Below are positions 1 to 9,332 of a DNA stretch of 64,000 nt, one piece after another. A program made the translations under genes and the position numbers. Source of the stretch: Comamonadaceae bacterium (GTDB lineage: Bacteria > Pseudomonadota > Gammaproteobacteria > Burkholderiales > Burkholderiaceae_C). The stretch is taken from contig JAIXRJ010000046.1 of NCBI GenBank assembly GCA_027485235.1, forward strand, positions 558,001 to 622,000, written 5' to 3'. Positions within the stretch are counted from its first letter, which is position 1. Each line of letters starts with the position of its first letter. The notes under the pieces are model-generated. The model saw only the letters and a list, made by a program, of their open reading frames with translations, was not told the DNA's origin and did not search any database.

Positions 1-1
1 C

Positions 2-289
2 ATGCTCAAAGACCGTGTTTATGGGATCCAAGAGACACTCTTTCATGACCCCTACTACCAGCGGCATGTGGTGGGTACGCCGGTGCTGCGCAAGGTCGAA
101 GAAGGCCGTATTCACACCGAAGCCAACTACGCGGTGTTTCGCACCAAGTTCGATAAAGAAAGCACCGTGTTCAATGTGGGCCGCTACATCGACACCATCG
201 TGCAGACGCCTGAGGGGCTCAAGTTCGCCGAGCGCCTGTGCGTGTTCGACAGCGAGATGATCCCCAACTCCATCATTTACCCCATCTGA
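2..289 (+). CDS. Aromatic-ring-hydroxylating dioxygenase small (beta) subunit, 3' part only
   Basis: The window opens inside this gene; only the last 95 residues are visible. The ending ([21 protein letters not shown] region, with the preceding NVGRYIDT stretch) resembles beta subunits of anthranilate, benzoate or salicylate type ring hydroxylases, which hold the catalytic alpha subunits in a heterohexamer. A Rieske ferredoxin gene follows after 11 bases, the usual partner in a three-component dioxygenase, so the alpha subunit should lie just upstream, outside the window. The substrate cannot be read from this fragment. The in-frame ATG at base 2 is internal to the gene. Confidence 0.75.
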   Translation: MLKDRVYGIQETLFHDPYYQRHVVGTPVLRKVEEGRIHTEANYAVFRTKFDKESTVFNVGRYIDTIVQTPEGLKFAERLCVFDSEMIPNSIIYPI

Positions 290-300
290 CCGTGAGCCCA

Positions 301-615
301 ATGACATCGTGGATTGACGTGGCCGCCGAGGCCGATTTGTTTGAAGGTGCTGGCATCGCCGTGACCCCCGAAGGCCAGGACATTGCCCTCTTCAAACTCG
401 AAGAGGGCGTGTACGCCATCAACAACCTGTGCACCCACGGCAACGCCAAACTGTGTGATGGCTTTGTGGAAGGCCACAACGTGGAATGTCCATTCCACCA
501 AGCCCTGTTTGACCTGCGGGATGGCTCTGTCAGCTGCGGTCCCGCCACCGAGCCGGTGAAATCCTGGCCCGTCAAGCTTGAAAACGGCCGGGTCTATCTG
601 GAACTGCGCCTGTGA
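301..615 (+). CDS. Rieske-type [2Fe-2S] ferredoxin of a ring-hydroxylating dioxygenase
   Basis: A 104-residue protein with the complete Rieske cluster signature: Cys44-x-His46 and Cys63-x-x-His66 (CTHG and CPFH boxes), the spacing of NdoA/BphF-type electron-carrier ferredoxins. It would shuttle electrons from a reductase to the oxygenase whose small subunit ends just upstream. ATG at 301 is preferred because the protein then starts right before the conserved N-terminal strand; an in-frame GTG at 292 is possible. No reductase gene follows directly, so the reductase must be encoded upstream or elsewhere. Confidence 0.9.
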   Translation: MTSWIDVAAEADLFEGAGIAVTPEGQDIALFKLEEGVYAINNLCTHGNAKLCDGFVEGHNVECPFHQALFDLRDGSVSCGPATEPVKSWPVKLENGRVYLELRL

Positions 616-1044
616 ACTCACACAAATGCAAGGCTTGGCCTTCAGCTTGGGCTGTCCCTTGGCCGGCCACTTGAGTGGGCCCGGTGAGGTTGGAGGGTCA
701 ACACAGCCCCTGATGGGTCATCCCTGGGAAGACCCGAGGGTCGGTTTGCAGCGCTGTTCTTTGGCAACACCAACAGTGCGCAATGGATCCTGGGACTGGT
801 TCGGGATGACATAAATACAAAGGCATGCCGACATCAGCCATCTACAGCCCAGACCAAGCTATGCAAGCCACATCAGCCAACACTGGCCGCCATCCGGAGA
901 CCCCACAAGGACGACTCGGCAAAGGCCAAGCGCAAGCTGCCGTTAAACTGACCTGCCCTTTGCTGACTGCCCTTTTCCCCTGCCGTTTGGCCTCGTGCCC
1001 TTGGGACTTGGCTTTTTCGTTTGAACCGGATTGGTGACCCACCG
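616..1044. other. Non-coding gap between the dioxygenase ferredoxin and livH
   Basis: About 430 bases with no convincing ORF on either strand. I saw no terminator with a T run and no recognisable promoter pair. A periplasmic binding protein gene, often found next to livHMGF, is absent here. Confidence 0.5.
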
Positions 1045-1908
1045 ATGGACTTTGTTAATTTCTTGATCCAGTTGCTCAACAGTGTCCAGTACGGGCTTCT
1101 GCTGTTCATGCTGGCTGCTGGCCTGACGCTGATCTTCGGCATCATGGGCGTGGTCAACTTGGCCCATGGCAGCTTCTACATGCTGGGCGCTTTTCTGGCC
1201 TGGTCCCTCACGAGCATGCTGGGCAGCTTCACGCTGGCCATCATCTTGGGCACGGTGCTGTCGGTGGTGTTTGGCCTGTTGCTCGAAAAACTGCTGTTCA
1301 AACATTTCTACCACCGCGACCACCTGGACCAGGTGCTGCTCACCTTTGGTCTGATTTATGTCTTTGAAGAAATGCGCTCCATGATCTGGGGTGACGATGT
1401 GCACGGGGTGCAAATTCCCGAAGCCCTGTCGGCGTCGGTTGCGCTGACCGACACGCTGTCTTATCCGGTGTACCGCCTGTTCATGTCGGGCGTCTGCCTG
1501 TTGCTGGCGCTGGGCCTGTACCTCTTGATCTCCCAAACTCGCCTGGGCATGAAGATCCGCGCTGGTGCCTTCAACCACGAAATGACCGAAGCGCTGGGTG
1601 TGAACATCGGCCGGATCCACGCCGTGGTCTTCGCGCTGGGCGTGGGCCTGGCGTCCATTGCCGGCATGATCGCTGCGCCCATTTCCAGCGTGTACCCGAA
1701 CATGGGCTCGCAGGTTCTGATCATGTGCTTTGTGGTGGTGGTCATTGGCGGCATCGGCTCGGTGCGTGGCGCCTTGATTGCGGCCTTGTTGGTGGGCTTG
1801 GTGGACACCTTTGGGAAAGTCCTGCTGCCCCAGGTTTCAAGCATGCTGGTGTATGTGCTCATGGCCGCGGTGCTTTTGTACAAGCCCGAAGGCCTTTTCA
1901 AACAGTGA
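1045..1908 (+). CDS. livH: Branched-chain amino acid / aromatic acid ABC transporter permease, LivH type
   Basis: A 287-residue, strongly hydrophobic inner-membrane protein of the LivH family, one of two permeases of a HAAT-type ABC importer. The N terminus (FLIQLLNSVQYGLLLFMLA) and the GIMGVVNLAHGSFYMLGA segment are typical of LivH. The ATG at 1045 fits the family start; an in-frame TTG at 1021 would add eight residues. It heads a tight livH-livM-livG-livF run. The setting between a ring-hydroxylating dioxygenase and pobA suggests the cargo is an aromatic acid rather than leucine, which is inference. Confidence 0.92.
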   Translation: MDFVNFLIQLLNSVQYGLLLFMLAAGLTLIFGIMGVVNLAHGSFYMLGAFLAWSLTSMLGSFTLAIILGTVLSVVFGLLLEKLLFKHFYHRDHLDQVLLTFGLIYVFEEMRSMIWGDDVHGVQIPEALSASVALTDTLSYPVYRLFMSGVCLLLALGLYLLISQTRLGMKIRAGAFNHEMTEALGVNIGRIHAVVFALGVGLASIAGMIAAPISSVYPNMGSQVLIMCFVVVVIGGIGSVRGALIAALLVGLVDTFGKVLLPQVSSMLVYVLMAAVLLYKPEGLFKQ

Positions 1909-1915
1909 GATCGCC

Positions 1916-2923
1916 ATGAGCGCACCCCAAACCCATCTGGAAATCCTGCCGCGCAGCGTGCAACTGCTGCTTGTGCTGGGCCTTGTGGCCTTGATCGCCT
2001 TCCCCTTTGTCGGCGCAAACTTCTACATCGACATGGTCAACCGCATGATGATCCTGGCCATCCTCGCGATGAGCCTGGACCTTTTGCAAGGCGTGACCGG
2101 CCTGGTCTCGTTGGGCCACGCGGCCTATTTCGGCATCGCCGGTTATGCGCTGGCTTTCTTGACGCCACAAGACACGCCGGTGAGCCTGTACACCAGCTTG
2201 CCACTGGCCGTCGGTGGCTCGGCGCTGGCAGCGCTGGTCATCGGCTTTTTGGTGGTGCGCACGCAAGGCATCTACTTCATCATGGTCACCATGGCATTTG
2301 CCCAAATGGTGTTTTTCCTGTTCTTTGACAACAAAGCGCTGGGCGGCTCGGACGGTTTGTTCATCAACTTCAAACCCGATGCCGTGCTGATCGACCTGGA
2401 AAACAAAAAGGTGTTTTACTTCTTCACCCTCGCCTGCCTGGTGGGCGTTTACGCCTTTTTGCGCCGCCTGCTGTGGAGCCCTTTTGGGCGGGTGCTGTCG
2501 GGCATCCGCGTGAACGAGCACCGCATGCGCGCTTTGGGCTTTGGCACTTTCAGGCACAAATTGTCCGCCTTCACGCTGGCAGGGGCCTTGGCGGGTTTGG
2601 CCGGCTACCTGTGGGCCGCGCAAAGCGGCTTTGTGAACCCCGAACTCATGGGTTTTCACATGAGTGCTCACGCCATCATGATGGTGATTTTGGGTGGCAT
2701 GGGCAATTTTGCGGGGGCCATTGTGGGCGCCTTCAGCTTTGAGTATTTGCTGCATGTTTTCAAAGACTTGCCCGAGGTGGGCAGCTTCAAAACCGGTAAG
2801 CACTGGCAGATGTGGATGGGACTGTTCATCGTGGCCCTGATCGTTTTTGCGCCCAAAGGCATTTTGGGCCTGATCAACAAAGCTTTCGGTGGCCAAGCGA
2901 CCAAGGGGTCGGGCCATGACTGA
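1916..2923 (+). CDS. livM: ABC transporter permease, LivM type
   Basis: A 335-residue second permease of the HAAT importer. It shows the LivM landmarks: a SLDLLQGVTGLVSLGHAAYFG region near residue 55, several hydrophobic spans, and a C-terminal GGMGNFAGAIVGA loop that contacts the ATPases. The start is the ATG at 1916, seven bases after the livH stop. Its end overlaps the livG start by eight bases, so the two are translationally coupled. It pairs with LivH to form the membrane channel. Confidence 0.92.
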   Translation: MSAPQTHLEILPRSVQLLLVLGLVALIAFPFVGANFYIDMVNRMMILAILAMSLDLLQGVTGLVSLGHAAYFGIAGYALAFLTPQDTPVSLYTSLPLAVGGSALAALVIGFLVVRTQGIYFIMVTMAFAQMVFFLFFDNKALGGSDGLFINFKPDAVLIDLENKKVFYFFTLACLVGVYAFLRRLLWSPFGRVLSGIRVNEHRMRALGFGTFRHKLSAFTLAGALAGLAGYLWAAQSGFVNPELMGFHMSAHAIMMVILGGMGNFAGAIVGAFSFEYLLHVFKDLPEVGSFKTGKHWQMWMGLFIVALIVFAPKGILGLINKAFGGQATKGSGHD

Positions 2924-3707
2924 TCGCCAAGTCTTGATGTCCGCCCGTGGCTTGACCAAGCGCTTTGGTGGCTTGTCAGCTGTCAACGATGTGTCGCTCG
3001 ATCTGTGGCTGGGCCACATCCACGCCGTCATCGGTCCCAATGGCGCGGGCAAGTCCACGCTGGCCAATTTGCTCTCGGGTGACTTGCTGCCCACCAGCGG
3101 CAGCATCACTTTGGGCAAGCGCATCATCACCGGCTGGACGCCCGAAAAAATCTCTCGCCACGGCTTGGGCCGCAGTTACCAAAAGACCAACATCTTCAGC
3201 ACTTTCACGGTCTGGGACAACGTGCGCCTGGCCGCGCAGTCGCGTGCGCAGCCCTCACCCTTCAACCCGCTGGGCTGGCTCATGGCCGCAGCCAGCATCA
3301 AGAGCGTGAACCAAGGGGCCGAACGCGCCATCGAGCTGGCTGGGCTGCAAGACCGCCGCCACGCACAAGCCGGGGCCACCAGCCACGGTGAACAACGCCA
3401 ACTGGAAATCGCCATGACTTTGGCCACAGATCCGCAGGTCTTGTTGCTGGACGAACCGCTGGCCGGCATGGGCCAGGCCGAGGCCGAACGCATGGTGCAA
3501 CTGCTGCTGCGCCTCAAAAATGAGCACGCGATTTTGCTGGTGGAACACGACATGGACGCCGTGTTCACCTTGGCCGACCACCTGACGGTGATGGTCAACG
3601 GGCAGGTGATTGCCAGCAACACACCTGCAGCGGTGCGGGCCGATGCGACTGTGCAAGCGGCCTACCTTGGCGAAGAATCGGCAGAAACTTTGGGCGAGGC
3701 GCATTGA
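2916..3707 (+). CDS. livG: ABC transporter ATP-binding protein, LivG type
   Basis: A 263-residue ATPase. Walker A (GPNGAGKST, residues 40-48) and Walker B with catalytic Glu (VLLLDEP) are intact. The signature loop reads SHGEQR where most LivG proteins have LSYGEQR; the core GEQR is kept. It energises import through LivH/LivM with LivF. The ATG at 2916 lies inside the last codons of livM. One base separates its stop from the livF start. Confidence 0.92.
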   Translation: MTDRQVLMSARGLTKRFGGLSAVNDVSLDLWLGHIHAVIGPNGAGKSTLANLLSGDLLPTSGSITLGKRIITGWTPEKISRHGLGRSYQKTNIFSTFTVWDNVRLAAQSRAQPSPFNPLGWLMAAASIKSVNQGAERAIELAGLQDRRHAQAGATSHGEQRQLEIAMTLATDPQVLLLDEPLAGMGQAEAERMVQLLLRLKNEHAILLVEHDMDAVFTLADHLTVMVNGQVIASNTPAAVRADATVQAAYLGEESAETLGEAH

Positions 3708-3708
3708 A

Positions 3709-4446
3709 ATGAGCGATTTGTTGATCCAGGCCCAGGAGCTGAACACCTATTACGGCGCCAGCCACATCCTGCGCGGCGTGAACTTTTCTGTCGGCCGTGG
3801 CGAGACCATTGGCCTCATGGGCCGCAACGGCATGGGCAAAAGCACCCTGCTCAAAACCCTCATGAACATCGTGCCCCCGCGCTCGGGCACGGTGGCCATC
3901 AAGGGTCAGCGCATGAATGGGCGCCCCACGTTTGAAGTGGCCCAAATGGGCATCGCCTATGTGCCCGAAGGACGCGGCATTTTTGGCAACCTGAGCGTGA
4001 AAGAAAACCTGGTGATGGCCGCCCGTGCCAGCAAAACCAGCGCAGGGGCCTCCAGCGGCGCGGGCCAGCGCGAGTGGACCTATGAGCGTGTGCTGGAGAC
4101 TTTTCCGCGCCTGAAAGAACGCTTGGGCCACGGCGGCCAGCAACTGTCGGGTGGCGAGCAACAAATGCTGACCATTGGCCGTGCCTTGATGACCAACCCC
4201 GACGTGCTCATCCTCGACGAAGCCACCGAAGGCCTGGCCCCGCTGATCGCCCGCGACATCTGGCGCATCTGCAGCCTGATCAAGGAAAGTGGCATCAGCT
4301 CGATCATCGTCGACAAAAACTGGAAACATGTCACCCAGATCGCCGACCGCAACATCATCCTGGTCAAAGGCCAGGTGGTGTTCGAAGGCTCATCAACAAC
4401 CCTGCTGAACGACACCAGCGTGTTGGCGCAACACCTCGGCGTCTGA
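3709..4446 (+). CDS. livF: ABC transporter ATP-binding protein, LivF type
   Basis: A 245-residue second ATPase of the importer with Walker A GRNGMGKST, signature LSGGEQQ, and a Walker B region LILDEATEGLAP typical of LivF. The ATG at 3709 follows the livG stop by one base. The gene ends six bases before the convergent end of the IclR regulator, leaving no room for a separate terminator. Confidence 0.92.
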   Translation: MSDLLIQAQELNTYYGASHILRGVNFSVGRGETIGLMGRNGMGKSTLLKTLMNIVPPRSGTVAIKGQRMNGRPTFEVAQMGIAYVPEGRGIFGNLSVKENLVMAARASKTSAGASSGAGQREWTYERVLETFPRLKERLGHGGQQLSGGEQQMLTIGRALMTNPDVLILDEATEGLAPLIARDIWRICSLIKESGISSIIVDKNWKHVTQIADRNIILVKGQVVFEGSSTTLLNDTSVLAQHLGV

Positions 4447-4451
4447 ACCCC

Positions 4452-6557
<2,106 letters not shown>

Positions 6558-6586
6558 ACCCTCGCCATTTTCAATGCAGGGGCCAC

Positions 6587-6656
6587 GTCCTCCTCGCGAG
6601 AGGACTTGAATTCGCGTTGATGGTCACCCATCGCGGCGAGTGCGTCGCTCCTGATC
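6587..6656. repeat. REP-like element and hairpin downstream of pobA
   Basis: The stretch has a GTCCTC/GAGGAC hairpin near 6587-6605 without a T run. It is followed at about 6628-6656 by a segment (catcgcggcgag...gctcctg) similar to the right part of the element at 24939-24968. The similarity suggests a short dispersed repeat; it could also act as a weak rho-dependent stop for pobA. Confidence 0.3.
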
Positions 6657-6770
6657 CAAGACGCTTGCTGTTTTGTATGGATGTGTGGGCGTTGCGCTCT
6701 GCGCGCGATTTGACTTCTGGTGGTTTGCGAGGCATCGCGCACAGGGTGCTGCTCCTACAATATGAACCCT

Positions 6771-7640
6771 ATGAGCACCCACAAACCCCTGCGCGGCATC
6801 CGCGTCCTGAGCCTTGCGCTCAACCTGCCCGGCCCCGCCGCCCTGATGCGCTTGGCGCAAATGGGGGCCACCTGCACCAAGGTCAACCCGCCCGCTGGCG
6901 ACCCCATGCAGCACTACACGCCCGACGGCTATGCACTGATGCACAAGGGCGTCAAGCACAAAACCCTCGACCTCAAGACCGTCACAGGCCAGACCGCGCT
7001 GCACAAACTGCTGGCAAAAACAGATGTGCTGCTCACCTCGTTTCGACCCTCGGCTTTGTCCAAACTGGGCCTGAGCTGGAAAAACCTGCGCCAACAATAC
7101 CCTGCGCTCAGCCTGATCGAAGTGGTCGGTGCACCCGGCCAACTGGCCGAGATTCCCGGGCACGACTTGACTTACCAAGCCGAAGTCGGTCTGGTCAATG
7201 GCATGGACTTGCCACCCAGTTTGTTTGCCGACATGGGCGGTGCGCTCATGGCCAGTGAGGCCACGCTCAAAGCCCTGATCGGCCTCAAAACCAGTGGCAA
7301 AGGCTCGCACCACGAGGTGGCCCTGTCCAGCGCCGCCGAATGGCTGGCCCTGCCCCGTCAGCTGCGCATGACCACACCCGACGGCGCCGTGGGCGGCGCC
7401 CATGCGGGCTACCGCGTCTATGCCTGCAAAAACGGCCGTGTGGCCGTGGCCGCCCTGGAGCCCCACTTTGCCGTCAGCCTCTGCGAAGCTGCGGGCATCC
7501 AACTCACCCACCCTGTCAAAGACCTGTTCAAACCCGCCACACGCCAAGCCATCGAAGCCTTCCTGGCGAGCCAGACCCGGGCACAACTGGACAAACTGGC
7601 CACGGCCAAAGACATTCCCTTGCTCACGCTGCCGCGTTGA
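6771..7640 (+). CDS. Short CaiB/BaiF-family CoA-transferase
   Basis: A 289-residue member of the class III CoA-transferase family (formyl-CoA transferase, CaiB). The N terminus (LRGIRVLSLALNLPGP) and a GHDLTYQAE segment with the expected catalytic Asp are present, as is the GKGSHHEVAL region. Family members are usually 380-420 residues; here the C-terminal lobe is about 100 residues shorter yet still ends with the usual AKDIPLLTL stretch, so an internal part of the small domain seems missing. An in-frame ATG at 6762 is an alternative start. The substrate is unknown. Confidence 0.75.
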   Translation: MSTHKPLRGIRVLSLALNLPGPAALMRLAQMGATCTKVNPPAGDPMQHYTPDGYALMHKGVKHKTLDLKTVTGQTALHKLLAKTDVLLTSFRPSALSKLGLSWKNLRQQYPALSLIEVVGAPGQLAEIPGHDLTYQAEVGLVNGMDLPPSLFADMGGALMASEATLKALIGLKTSGKGSHHEVALSSAAEWLALPRQLRMTTPDGAVGGAHAGYRVYACKNGRVAVAALEPHFAVSLCEAAGIQLTHPVKDLFKPATRQAIEAFLASQTRAQLDKLATAKDIPLLTLPR

Positions 7641-7768
7641 CAGGCCGGTTGAGCCAGGGCGCCGTTTCATGCCCTTACAAAAAAATCGGTGCAAATCGGT
7701 GTCCAAGCCAGGCTTGAGGCTCCAATCAAGCCGTTCACACCGCTGGCTCGCCACAAGCACTGCACACC

Positions 7769-8149
7769 ATGAAAACACGCCCTTTCCACAAAGCCCTTTG
7801 TGTCGGCCTGCTCGCCCTCGTCGGCTTGCTGGGCGACAGCGGAGCGATCGCCCAAATCTGCACCCGTGAATACGCACCCCTGTGCGGCCAAGTGGCCGGC
7901 GAGCCAGCGCCCCGTACATTTGCCAACCGCTGCCTGATGGACGCGGCCAAAGCCACTTTGGTCTCGCAAGCCGAGTGCGCCGCCCTGCCCGTGCCCATGG
8001 TCGGCGGCGATGTCGACGTGCATGGCTGCAAAGGTTCAGCCGGCTTTGTGTGGAACGCCGAGCTCCAGCAATGCGTGCGCCCCCTGGATGAGCAAGGCCT
8101 TCACGCTCGAAGTGGCCTCCAAACGCCAATCCTGCACCGGTGTGATTGA
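7769..8149 (+). CDS. Secreted Kazal-like domain protein, N-terminal part of a frameshifted gene
   Basis: The protein starts with a signal peptide (hydrophobic LLALVGLLGDSGAIAQ) followed by a Cys-rich segment with CTREYAPLCG and NRCLMDAAK motifs resembling Kazal-type protease inhibitor domains (about residues 29-71). A second part, PVPMVGGDVDVHGCKGSAG, continues to Cys92. After the C run at 8080-8084 this frame becomes unlike any domain and stops at 8149, while the +1 frame carries a DUF4377-like C terminus. The intact gene would be a single secreted protein. Confidence 0.6.
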   Translation: MKTRPFHKALCVGLLALVGLLGDSGAIAQICTREYAPLCGQVAGEPAPRTFANRCLMDAAKATLVSQAECAALPVPMVGGDVDVHGCKGSAGFVWNAELQQCVRPLDEQGLHARSGLQTPILHRCD

Positions 8150-8345
8150 CATGCAATGCCTCATGGTGCGCGAGCGCGTGCCCGGCCAAGCGCCCCCCAA
8201 ATGGGCGCCTTTCTTTGGCAGCATTAAAGGCTTCACCTATGTCCCCGGCCAGCGCTACACACTGCGCGTGCGCAAAGACAAACTGAACAATCCGCCGGCC
8301 GATGTGTCCGACACCACCTACACCTTGATAAAGGTGCTGCCGTGA
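8088..8345 (+). CDS. DUF4377-like C-terminal part of the same frameshifted gene
   Basis: In the frame +1 to the preceding ORF, 85 residues (MSKAFTLEVASKRQSC to TYTLIKVLP) match the layout of DUF4377 domains: a Cys pair (QSC...MQCLMVRE) and the FFGSIKGFTYVPGQRYTLRV strand. It overlaps the Kazal-like ORF. Removing one C from the five-C run at 8080-8084 would fuse both into one reading frame of about 190 residues. This may be a real frameshift, a sequencing error, or two separately started polypeptides; no Shine-Dalgarno is seen before 8088. Confidence 0.5.
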   Translation: MSKAFTLEVASKRQSCTGVIDMQCLMVRERVPGQAPPKWAPFFGSIKGFTYVPGQRYTLRVRKDKLNNPPADVSDTTYTLIKVLP

Positions 8346-8714
8346 AGGCACGCTGAAGTTGTTGTTTGGCAGTCACTGGCTGCACTGGCGAAGCACTCAG
8401 GTCGGCCTGTTTTTTTGTGGGTACACAACTTCGCGGCCATGGACCGCTGCATGGACGCAGAAGGCGCTTACGACTTGGCGTGACAAGTCTGTGGCCAATC
8501 CACCGCCGAATCGCCCGGCCGGCAGGATGCAGAATCTGTTCAGGTTGAGGCGTTGAACGCTCAAAGCGTTCGCTGAAAGCCACGCCTGGCAAGCCCGATT
8601 GACCGGGCGAGCGCAATGGGGACAGAGCATTCACCCACTTGGGTTCGCTGCAGCACTGAAGTCCATGGGCAAGCCGTGCGCCAATGGTTCCTTTTGTCGC
8701 CCCCAGGAACCGCC
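8346..8714. other. Non-coding gap
   Basis: About 370 bases without a convincing ORF. Short ORFs here have no homologous look and no ribosome binding site. No terminator with a T run was seen. Confidence 0.4.
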
Positions 8715-9266
8715 ATGACCCCACACCCCTCCCTGCGCCTTGCGCTCTTGTGCATGAGCTTGCTGGCTGTATCGGCCACGCAAGCCCAGACCATGAGCAA
8801 GCCCGACTACAAAGCGGGCAAAACCCGCATCAGCGAAACCTACAAGGCCGACAAAGCCGAATGCCAAAAACTGGCAGGCAACGCCGAAGACATTTGCAAA
8901 GAAGAAGCCAAAGGCAAAGAAAAAGTGGCCCGCGCTGAACTGGAGTTCAGTTACTCAGGCAAAGCGGCTGACGCCAACAAGGTGCATGTGGTCAAAGCCA
9001 AAGCCGCTTATGAAGTAGCCAAAGAAAAATGCGATGACTTCGCAGGCAATGCCAGGAGCGTGTGCGTGCAGGAAGCCAAAGCTGTCGAGCAAAAAGCCCT
9101 GGCCGAGGCCAAGATGGGCAAAGACATTGGCGAAGCCAAAAAAGACGCTGCCGCTGAAAAAATGGACGCCAACTACAAAGTCGCCCATGAAAAATGCGAC
9201 GCACTCGCAGGCGACGCCAAGGCCAGCTGCGTGGCAGCCGCCAAGGGCAAGTTTGGCAAGAACTGA
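8715..9266 (+). CDS. Secreted protein with three Cys-pair repeats, unknown function
   Basis: A 183-residue protein with a signal peptide (LALLCMSLLAVSATQAQ). The mature part is Lys/Ala/Glu-rich, probably helical, and contains three copies of a unit of the form xCxxLAGxAxxxCxxxAK: ECQKLAGNAEDICKEEAK, KCDDFAGNARSVCVQEAK and KCDALAGDAKASCVAAAK. Each Cys pair is spaced to form a disulfide-stapled helical hairpin in the periplasm. The ATG at 8715 is chosen because the signal peptide begins there. Related proteins are annotated as hypothetical in Burkholderiales. Function unknown. Confidence 0.75.
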   Translation: MTPHPSLRLALLCMSLLAVSATQAQTMSKPDYKAGKTRISETYKADKAECQKLAGNAEDICKEEAKGKEKVARAELEFSYSGKAADANKVHVVKAKAAYEVAKEKCDDFAGNARSVCVQEAKAVEQKALAEAKMGKDIGEAKKDAAAEKMDANYKVAHEKCDALAGDAKASCVAAAKGKFGKN

Positions 9267-9281
9267 TGGTTCTACACCCCA

Positions 9282-9301
9282 ACGGCGCCCGAGAGCGCCG
9301 T
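9282..9301. terminator. Weak hairpin between convergent genes
   Basis: ACGGCGC at 9282-9288 pairs with GCGCCGT at 9295-9301 with a six-base loop. There is no T run after it on either strand. It lies between the Cys-repeat protein gene and the convergent OsmC-YcaO gene. Confidence 0.3.
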
Positions 9302-9332
9302 CTATTTGGAGGCCGCCGCCCACTTGGCAGAT

